From positions 1-5,125 of the forward strand of contig JAIBBE010000130.1 in the NCBI GenBank assembly GCA_019694835.1: a DNA stretch of 5,125 nt, read 5' to 3'. The notes under the pieces are model-generated. The model searched no databases and was not told the origin of the DNA. It worked only from the letters and a program-made list of their open reading frames with translations. The number at the start of each line of letters is the position of its first letter. The stretch's first letter is position 1. This document shows, one piece after another, positions 1 to 5,125 of this stretch. The DNA comes from Fimbriimonadaceae bacterium (GTDB lineage: Bacteria > Armatimonadota > Fimbriimonadia > Fimbriimonadales > Fimbriimonadaceae). Made by a program: the position numbers and the translations under genes.

Positions 1-372
1 GTAGACGTTGCCCTGGACTTGCTCGAGGAGCCCCGGGTCGGCGCCCTTGCGTTCCTCGGCCTCGAGAATCCGGCGGGCCTCCTGCTTGGGGACGACCACG
101 CCGTCGACCAGCTGGCCGTCGACATCCAAGGCGTAGCCGCAGACCACGGCGTTATCGGGCAACGGAAAGGTGAGAGTTCCCTCCAGCACGCGATCGTTCG
201 GGTTGTAGAAGCGCATGGTCTGCGTCGTCTCGGCCAACAGACCGCTGACCTTGACCTGGATCTCCAGGCCACTCAGTTCGATGGCCCGTTCGCCGCGGGG
301 CGCCTCGACATAGGGCAACCGGTCCTCGGGCGAGAACTGGCGGTCAACCGATTGTCCGAAGAACCAAAACAT
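1..372 (-). CDS. VIT-domain protein, N-terminal part (C-terminus beyond the left edge)
   Basis: This reading frame is open from an ATG at 372 to the window edge, giving 124 residues and no stop. From about residue 30 the translation matches the VIT (vault / inter-alpha-trypsin) domain pattern. It shows IELSGLEIQVKVSG, then MRFYNPNDRVLEGTLTFPLP, then a segment reading VCGYALDVDGQLVDGVVV. After these come the family's KQEAR motif and the LLEQVQGNVY segment. Family knowledge: VIT domains usually precede a von Willebrand A domain and work in protein-protein interaction; that second domain would lie outside the window. The start MFWFFGQSVDRQF is short and followed by charged residues, so I see no signal peptide and infer a cytoplasmic protein. 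The ATG is preceded by GGGAG at a 7-base spacing. GC is about 66% by hand count, above the operon to its right. The exact role is unknown. Confidence 0.85.
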   Translation of the reverse strand, partial: MFWFFGQSVDRQFSPEDRLPYVEAPRGERAIELSGLEIQVKVSGLLAETTQTMRFYNPNDRVLEGTLTFPLPDNAVVCGYALDVDGQLVDGVVVPKQEARRILEAEERKGADPGLLEQVQGNVY

Positions 373-518
373 GAATCCGCTCCCTATCGACTGGCACTCT
401 CGTGCACAACGAACACCTAAATGGTCAGCGAGGGCGCTATGTCCCGTGTGTTCACAGACTGCCCCCGACCCGAATGCGTGCTAGCTGCAGCAATTCCCCC
501 ACGCAGCGTCGAGCACGG
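373..518. other. Intergenic gap between the operon and the VIT-domain gene
   Basis: This 146-base gap is the only sizeable non-coding stretch. It follows the stop of the 870-residue protein and precedes the VIT-domain start, so it should hold the end of the operon transcript and any promoter of the VIT gene. I find a possible hairpin with six-base arms at 475-480 and 500-505 (TGCGTG/CACGCA, 19-base loop). A competing pairing joins 477-482 with 512-517. Neither is followed by a T run, so a terminator is only possible. No convincing -35/-10 pair stands out on the minus strand. Confidence 0.7.
380..384 (-). promoter_or_regulatory. Ribosome binding site of the VIT-domain gene
   Basis: The minus strand reads GGGAG here, seven bases before the ATG at 372. 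This spacing and sequence support that ATG as the true start. The gene is thus likely translated independently of the operon upstream. Confidence 0.65.
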
Positions 519-3131
519 TCACCGTATCTCCTCGGACCGACAACTTTCTGCGCTTCCGTTTGCGACGCCGTCTGCCCCAGACAAGGGAGGCGATAGAGAT
601 TCGCCGAAGAGAACGTCGGCATCTCTCCAACACTCATCCGCCTTGGCGTTCGACAGCCGGGCTTGATCCCGGAATCCACTACGTGTGAGGCCGCGCTCTC
701 GCGCTTCCGCGGCCTTCTGGGCCAGGCTGAGTCTGACTTGATCCGAATCGGGGTTGGCATAGAACTTCCCATCCCGGAGTAGCGCTGGGACGACATCGTT
801 ACTTACTCCGAGGTGCTCGGCGATCTGCCTCCTCGTCGCACCCCCGGCCTGAAGTTCGACCGCGCGGCGGCAGCGATCGAGGCGATCGGCCCGGGCCTGC
901 GAGTTACTGGCGTTCTGGCCACTGCTTTTGCCGCTGCCGTTGCTTGCTGAGCCGGTCGTCGTGACGATCGTATTGTTCCTGGGTGGTCGCGGAGCTAGCT
1001 CTCCGCGTTGCGGGCGATCGCTCTCCGGTGGAAGCCATTTCGCGAAGATGTTCGGAAGATTCCGCAAGTCGGACTCAGTGACGGTCACGACAGGAATCTG
1101 GTGGCGGCTTGCCAGATCTATTTTTCGTTCGGCCTTGGCCATATAAGCGGGGTTAGCGGTGAAGCCCAGAGCTTCGACAAAGGTGCCATCCGCCAATCGC
1201 CAGTCCGCGCGGAATCCGTCGGGATTGATGTCGGGATCGAAGGGATAGAAGGGCTCGAGTTCGTGTTCAATGCCGTGATCGAAGAAGAAATCATCGATCT
1301 GGCGCTCCAGTAGCGATCGGCATAGGTGCCCGTCTTTGGCTGTGACAACGACGCCACGGCTTGTGCGAACGCCGGTGGCGAGAACTCCAGCCTTGGCCAG
1401 CCAATCTGTCCAGGAGTAGACCTTTCGGTGTCCGCCCGGGATGGCATAGCCGCGCCTTACGGCCAACATTCGGCACAACATCAGGAGATCCCGGTGTGGC
1501 CCCTCGCTGGGCATTGTGCGGAGTTGCTCGTGCGCGGGAGCGTCGCCGAACTCATGGGCTGCAAGCTTGATGATCGATCCGATGGCGGCGTCGTGCCACG
1601 GTTCGTCGTGGAAGCCGTGGTCTACGAAGAGGCCATCCAGGGCATCTCGAATACAGTCAAGGCAGTATGGCGATGGTTCGGCGTACGGATTTAACGCTCC
1701 GCCGCATAGTCGGCAGCCGCCGGCAGCGTTGGTGGGTTGGTCATCGGCGATCCGGATGTCGCGAAGCAGGTCTACTGGCAGTCGAGGAGCCTCTGGAGGG
1801 CGCCGATGCTGCGGAGGGATGCCGAAAGACATGCCCCCGCGCCCATTGCGGGCGCGCAAGTCCTCCGTTGCTTGCCATCCAGCCTCAATCTGGTCGGCCC
1901 AATCTGCGGGTATCAGTTGTCGTGCGTCCGGGCGAAGTTTCCTGACAGGCCTCGGATTTTGCAGGCGGGCAATCAAGTCCTGGCCGAATAACTGGTGGGG
2001 GTCACGCGGATGGTCTCGGAGGAGTACCGATTCCGGAATCTGACCGGCTCGGCGGAGTAACTTCTCGATTGGCGAGGCCAAATCAGGAGCGAAGACGTGT
2101 AGTTCCTTCGTCTCGAGATCGAAGCTTGCGAGATATGGTTCGACGTTTATTCCTGAGATCCTGCCGACCCAGAAGACGTGGATCCATGCGCCGGACTCCA
2201 ACTCCAGCGATGCGTTCAACCACCCTGGCGTTGGGTCGAAGGGGACCTTGATCCCTGCTTGGGCTAGAGCCGCGACCACTGCTGGCCTGTCGAATTCGCT
2301 CCCGACCTCCACTAAATCGGGGTTGGTCCTCACCAATCCGACGCATCCACCCGTTTCGTTAACGACCCGCACAGCGAAGTTCACTCGACGGCGCACCTGA
2401 AGCACAGGGTGATTGCTGTCTGCGTGATGGACGACCTCATCGGCAAGATGTTTGACGAGTTCGGTTCGCAGGCCATGTAACCACCGCAGCGCCGGGGTCC
2501 TCGTGAACTGTTCCTCCGTGAGGCGGGGGCCTGGAGCTGAAGATTCCGAGTCAGAACTATCTTCATGCGCCGCTAGGAAGTCCCTGATCGCGGCTCCCAT
2601 AATCCGCGCCTTCGGCAGATCAAGAGTGAGCTCTGGGATGCGCATAGGGATGTCCCATCCCTCTTCGTCATCCGAGCATCGATATTTCGCGATGTCGGCC
2701 GGATCACTTTCTCTAGACATGATTGCGGTGAAGTGGACTTCGCCATCCTCGGAGAATGCGGCAAGTCGTGAGACTAAATCCTTGCGGTCGTTGTTGGCGA
2801 TCCCCCAGTTGCTGGTTGTGTGCCGGTAGAGGTAACCGAGGCATCGCTCTTCCTCGTCGCCGCCCACCGACCTCGGTAAGGCAATCGAGACGGCATCGCT
2901 GTCGAATGGGTTATCGGGCCGCGGTATCAGTACCAAATCGACCGAGATGCTTCCCACCCTCTTTCCTCGCGCCGCAAAGGTTGCGTCTGCAAACTCAATG
3001 AGCCGCAAGTCGTAGATGCCGTCGCCGTCTTCGTCTCGAATCCGCGCCCACGAGACTCCGTCCGGGTTGATCGGGCCAGCCGGTGGAAGCGTGACCGTCT
3101 TACCGTCCCATTGGATGGCGTAGCTGGTCAT
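519..3131 (-). CDS. Multi-domain putative nuclease: HIRAN-like, zinc motif, PD-(D/E)XK-like core, C-terminal helix-turn-helix
   Basis: The protein has 870 residues. Residues about 60-103 resemble a HIRAN domain (LVLIPRPDNPFDSDAVSIAL, then CLGYLYR), a family known to bind DNA ends. Residues 200-460 are unrecognised. Cysteines 473, 476, 490 and 493 form two CxxC knuckles, probably binding zinc. Residues about 572-695 look like a PD-(D/E)XK-type nuclease. They begin with a YSWTDWLAKAG segment, followed by DGHLCRSLLERQIDDFF with E609, FRADW with D643, and FVEALGF with E653. Lysines 666 and 670 follow in a helix, then PVVTVTESDL. A linker rich in Ser, Asn and Gly (about 718-748) leads to a helix-turn-helix (ATRRQIAEHLGVSNDVVPAL, 765-784). 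The N-terminal ATG lies 7 bases after the upstream stop with only a weak ribosome binding site, suggesting translational coupling. Cutting nucleic acid is inferred; substrate and gene name are unknown. Some homologues with this nuclease core may be annotated simply as hypothetical proteins. Confidence 0.85.
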   Translation of the reverse strand: MTSYAIQWDGKTVTLPPAGPINPDGVSWARIRDEDGDGIYDLRLIEFADATFAARGKRVGSISVDLVLIPRPDNPFDSDAVSIALPRSVGGDEEERCLGYLYRHTTSNWGIANNDRKDLVSRLAAFSEDGEVHFTAIMSRESDPADIAKYRCSDDEEGWDIPMRIPELTLDLPKARIMGAAIRDFLAAHEDSSDSESSAPGPRLTEEQFTRTPALRWLHGLRTELVKHLADEVVHHADSNHPVLQVRRRVNFAVRVVNETGGCVGLVRTNPDLVEVGSEFDRPAVVAALAQAGIKVPFDPTPGWLNASLELESGAWIHVFWVGRISGINVEPYLASFDLETKELHVFAPDLASPIEKLLRRAGQIPESVLLRDHPRDPHQLFGQDLIARLQNPRPVRKLRPDARQLIPADWADQIEAGWQATEDLRARNGRGGMSFGIPPQHRRPPEAPRLPVDLLRDIRIADDQPTNAAGGCRLCGGALNPYAEPSPYCLDCIRDALDGLFVDHGFHDEPWHDAAIGSIIKLAAHEFGDAPAHEQLRTMPSEGPHRDLLMLCRMLAVRRGYAIPGGHRKVYSWTDWLAKAGVLATGVRTSRGVVVTAKDGHLCRSLLERQIDDFFFDHGIEHELEPFYPFDPDINPDGFRADWRLADGTFVEALGFTANPAYMAKAERKIDLASRHQIPVVTVTESDLRNLPNIFAKWLPPESDRPQRGELAPRPPRNNTIVTTTGSASNGSGKSSGQNASNSQARADRLDRCRRAVELQAGGATRRQIAEHLGVSNDVVPALLRDGKFYANPDSDQVRLSLAQKAAEARERGLTRSGFRDQARLSNAKADECWRDADVLFGESLSPPLSGADGVANGSAESCRSEEIR

Positions 3132-3138
3132 GTTCCGG

Positions 3139-4905
3139 TCAGATCGTCTTCAGTGCGAGAGCGATCCGCCCGCGGTCGATGTCGACGTCGACGACCATGA
3201 CCGTGACGATTTCTCCAACGGAGACCACTTCGGAGGGATGTTCGATTCGTCCTCGGCCAAGGCGTGTCTTGTGAATTAGTCCGTCGACATCGCCGAGATT
3301 AACGAAGGCACCGAACTCCGTGATGTTCGTGATTGGTCCCGAAAGGGTCTGCCCTACAGCAAGTTTACTTAGCGCTTCCTTCTTCCTTTCTTCATTCCCG
3401 TAGTGCCGCTTTGGTGACTTCCCGACGTTGCGGGTCTTGGTTGGAGTCTTGTCCTCGGGTCCGGGGGCATCGGGAGCGGGCGGGCGCGTGGACGGCTGGG
3501 TTGTGACGTCGGCGCCAACCAACCCCTGGTATTCAGCCGGAAGCGTGCCGATTACGTCGAGGGCGTGGCTCAAGTTCTCGGTCATGTACTTCTTGTAGGC
3601 GCCGTCGGCCAGAACCTGGTCTTGGACGAGGTCGCCCTCCTCCTGCCGGTATTTGCGAGATCTGTCGCCACGAAAGGACAACCAGTTGAAACTTGTTTTG
3701 ATGTAGAAGTCGTCGCCTACGAGGATCTTTGCGTGGGTGTCATCTACTCGGACGACCGCCAGGCGGCTGGATCGTTGCGCTGCGGTGTACAGATCGGCGA
3801 TGGCGGTTTGATCTGTCTTTTCATTGTCTCCGAATCCCCAGAAGATTGTGACGTCGGCCGTGCGGGCGAGCTGTTCCAGGCGACTGACCCACTGCGCGGT
3901 TACTACCGATCGGGTAATCCATGGGCTGATGATCAATAGCCGGCGCTGGGAATTGGACAGGGCTTCGTCGAGATACATGGGATGTTCGTAGACGCCCAGC
4001 CAACGGATCGCGGAGCGACTGAGGGTATCTGCGTCATGTGCGTCATCCTGTTGGGCCATTGCGGCTTGCACCGCGATGACTTCTTCCCGGCTTAGCCTCT
4101 TGCCGGGTTCGTCAACCGGTTCGTAGGTTTCCTCGTTGGGGGCGGTCGACAGACCGAGGCGTTCCACGGCGCCGATCGCGTCGAGTGCCGCAGCATGTGG
4201 TTCGCTCCATTGACCGTCGATTTCCACGCCGAGTCGTAGCGCATTGGAATCGATGTCTTTGAACACGAGCAGGATTGCGTCGCGGTAGTAGTTGCGGTTC
4301 TCCGTGACGCCGCTGACGCCCAGGATTCGGAAGGTGTCATTGCGGGAACCCAGCGCGGTTGAGATCGCTGCGTTGTCAAGGTTCTCCAGTTGCACGGGCA
4401 TGCTGGTCGACGGCGGCATGAGAATCCTGGCCGGATCCGACTTTGCCTGCGCCGCACGGAGAAGTGAGTGTTTTCTCCAGTCTGTGACGGTGTTGGTGAG
4501 CCTGTCGTAGATGACCTGGACGGTGGTCGATTTGGGCCGCCTGATGCACGCGTCCCTGGCCGCCTCTTGGCCGGCAGTTAGAAGCGAAAGACGCCGGGCT
4601 CCTCCCTCGGGCGGAGGTCGGTAGTCGATGAATTCAGCGACCAGCAGTGCGGCGACGACGTTGGCGGTGTCGCCTTCGTCTAATCCTAGGAACAGTTCCA
4701 GGTCTTCGACGGTGTCGATGCCGTTAAGCATGGCGCGCAGAGCATATTTCGATGACGCCTCGAGGTCTTCCGCCTGTTCGGCAAGCACGTCGACGGTCAG
4801 GATGGAGGCGGGTATCGCCGATGGTTCCGCAGCCAACAGGATGTGGCCCGGCAGAGCGTGTGCGTGGCGGCGGGCGGCATCGGCGAATATGTCGCGGGTC
4901 CTCAT
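3139..4905 (-). CDS. PLD-family (HKD) putative nuclease with winged-helix-like N-terminal part and C-terminal S1 RNA-binding domain
   Basis: The protein has 588 residues when started at the ATG at 4905. Residues about 50-118 resemble a winged helix, including the wing-like RLSLLTAGQEAA. The PLD-like domain covers about 315-440. It opens with RRLLIISPWIT and carries one canonical HxKx4D motif (H391, K393, D398), followed by IKTSFNWLSF with N407. A single HKD motif implies that two subunits would pair to form an active site, as known for single-motif PLD nucleases such as Nuc. A Pro/Lys-rich linker (about 466-512) leads to an S1 domain at 516-587 (ITEFGAFVNLGDVDGLIH, later GRIALALK). S1 domains bind RNA, so an RNA or RNA-containing target is likely. 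The start overlaps the helicase stop as ATGA. A longer frame from the ATG at 4956 would overlap the helicase by 55 bases and is less likely. Residues 125-310 are unrecognised. Confidence 0.9.
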   Translation of the reverse strand: MRTRDIFADAARRHAHALPGHILLAAEPSAIPASILTVDVLAEQAEDLEASSKYALRAMLNGIDTVEDLELFLGLDEGDTANVVAALLVAEFIDYRPPPEGGARRLSLLTAGQEAARDACIRRPKSTTVQVIYDRLTNTVTDWRKHSLLRAAQAKSDPARILMPPSTSMPVQLENLDNAAISTALGSRNDTFRILGVSGVTENRNYYRDAILLVFKDIDSNALRLGVEIDGQWSEPHAAALDAIGAVERLGLSTAPNEETYEPVDEPGKRLSREEVIAVQAAMAQQDDAHDADTLSRSAIRWLGVYEHPMYLDEALSNSQRRLLIISPWITRSVVTAQWVSRLEQLARTADVTIFWGFGDNEKTDQTAIADLYTAAQRSSRLAVVRVDDTHAKILVGDDFYIKTSFNWLSFRGDRSRKYRQEEGDLVQDQVLADGAYKKYMTENLSHALDVIGTLPAEYQGLVGADVTTQPSTRPPAPDAPGPEDKTPTKTRNVGKSPKRHYGNEERKKEALSKLAVGQTLSGPITNITEFGAFVNLGDVDGLIHKTRLGRGRIEHPSEVVSVGEIVTVMVVDVDIDRGRIALALKTI

Positions 4906-5125
4906 AGGTATTCGATCCTTCCGCCCTTGCCAGATTCGATGTGGTCGAGGACCCACCTCAGGGGTCCGTCCTTGGCGGAGCTGAAGTCTGAATCGCCTAC
5001 GAGCCAGAGGGCTTCTCGGGCGCGGGACAGCGCCACGTTCGTGCGACCTTTGAAACGTTCGCTGAGGAAGCCGAGTTCGCCGGCGAGGTTGCTGCGGGTG
5101 ACGGAGAAGACCACCACATCGGCCT
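4902..5125 (-). CDS. Superfamily 1 helicase of UPF1/DNA2 type, C-terminal end only
   Basis: Only the last 73 residues are visible; the frame is open through the right edge, so the true start lies outside. The segment ADVVVFSVTRSN matches helicase motif V of the UPF1/DNA2 group. It is followed by GELGFLSERFKGRTNVALSR, which includes motif VI with the arginines that contact ATP, and by the usual REALWLVGD. These are hallmarks of the AAA_12 half of SF1B helicases, which unwind RNA or DNA using ATP. The tail after LVGD is short (about 30 residues), so no extra C-terminal domain is fused. N-terminal domains, including any kinase or nuclease fusion, cannot be judged. Its stop overlaps the next start (ATGA), so the two proteins are translationally coupled and probably act together. 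Confidence 0.9.
   Translation of the reverse strand, partial: ADVVVFSVTRSNLAGELGFLSERFKGRTNVALSRAREALWLVGDSDFSSAKDGPLRWVLDHIESGKGGRIEYL
4917..4922 (-). promoter_or_regulatory. Probable ribosome binding site of the PLD/S1 gene
   Basis: The minus strand reads GGAAGG here, eleven bases before the ATG at 4905 and inside the end of the helicase gene. The spacing is a little long, but with the ATGA stop-start overlap it favours 4905 over the upstream ATG at 4956. Confidence 0.45.

Larger units (their letters stand above)
519..5125 (-). other. Three-gene operon: helicase, PLD/S1 protein, multi-domain nuclease-like protein (candidate defence system)
   Basis: The three genes share a strand, with a 4-base overlap at the first junction and a 7-base gap at the second, so one transcript is very likely. 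Its promoter lies beyond the right edge. An ATP-driven helicase coupled to a PLD-family nuclease is the composition of the Mokosh anti-phage systems. The S1 domain and the third gene are extra here. Sampled GC of 58-61% against 66% in the neighbouring gene is compatible with an acquired module. The defence role is inference. Confidence 0.6.

Noticed and set aside
400..412. Short inverted repeat (TCGT/ACGA, 5-base loop) upstream of the VIT gene, as an operator
   Set aside because: Four-base arms occur often by chance and no related second copy is visible.
19..420. Plus-strand open frame of 133 codons
   Set aside because: It lies antisense to the VIT-domain gene, whose translation matches a known family; the plus-strand product shows no recognisable domain.
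475..517. Hairpin-forming inverted repeats after the operon stop, as a terminator
   Set aside because: Stems are only six bases, loops are 19 bases or more, two pairings compete and no T run follows; noted in the gap entry but not called.
402..666. Two overlapping plus-strand open frames across the intergenic gap and the end of the nuclease-like gene
   Set aside because: Both run largely antisense to the real gene, have no clear ribosome binding site and give low-complexity Arg/Pro/Ser-rich products.
1516..2043. Plus-strand open frame of 175 codons
   Set aside because: It is antisense to the nuclease-like gene and the product is dominated by Arg, Ser and Trp, as expected of a shadow frame in GC-rich DNA.
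3178..3200. Repeated GTCGAC units resembling a palindromic site
   Set aside because: They encode the alternating Val/Asp stretch of the S1 domain's last strands and are explained by coding.
3565..3939. Plus-strand open frame of 124 codons
   Set aside because: It lies antisense to the PLD domain, which has strong motif support; no domain is seen in the plus-strand product.

Overview
The window comes from a bacterium with high GC content. Hand-counted samples give about 66% in the leftmost gene and 58-61% in the rest. An actinobacterium fits best, judging by base composition, the domain families and the compact same-strand layout, but nothing here fixes the species. All four supported genes lie on the minus strand, so transcription runs from right to left. 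No tRNA, rRNA, CRISPR array, insertion sequence or long repeat is visible.

In reading order, the right edge (4902-5125) holds the C-terminal end of a superfamily 1 helicase of the UPF1/DNA2 type. Its stop overlaps the start of the next gene (ATGA). That gene (3139-4905) encodes a 588-residue protein with a winged-helix-like N-terminal part, one phospholipase D (HKD) nuclease-type domain and a C-terminal S1 RNA-binding domain. Seven bases further on begins an 870-residue protein (519-3131). It has a HIRAN-like N-terminal segment, a four-cysteine zinc motif, a PD-(D/E)XK-type nuclease core and a C-terminal helix-turn-helix. The spacing makes these three genes an operon.

The combination of a UPF1-like helicase and a PLD-family protein resembles the Mokosh anti-phage systems. 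The S1 domain on the PLD protein and the third, multi-domain nuclease-like protein are not part of the Mokosh pair as I know it. The operon is therefore a candidate variant or undescribed nucleic-acid-targeting defence system. That function is inferred from domains and context only.

A 146-base gap (373-518) separates the operon from a fourth gene (1-372), which runs off the left edge. It encodes the N-terminus of a VIT-domain protein, a family usually joined to a von Willebrand A domain. It has its own good ribosome binding site and higher GC, and is probably host flanking sequence rather than part of the system.
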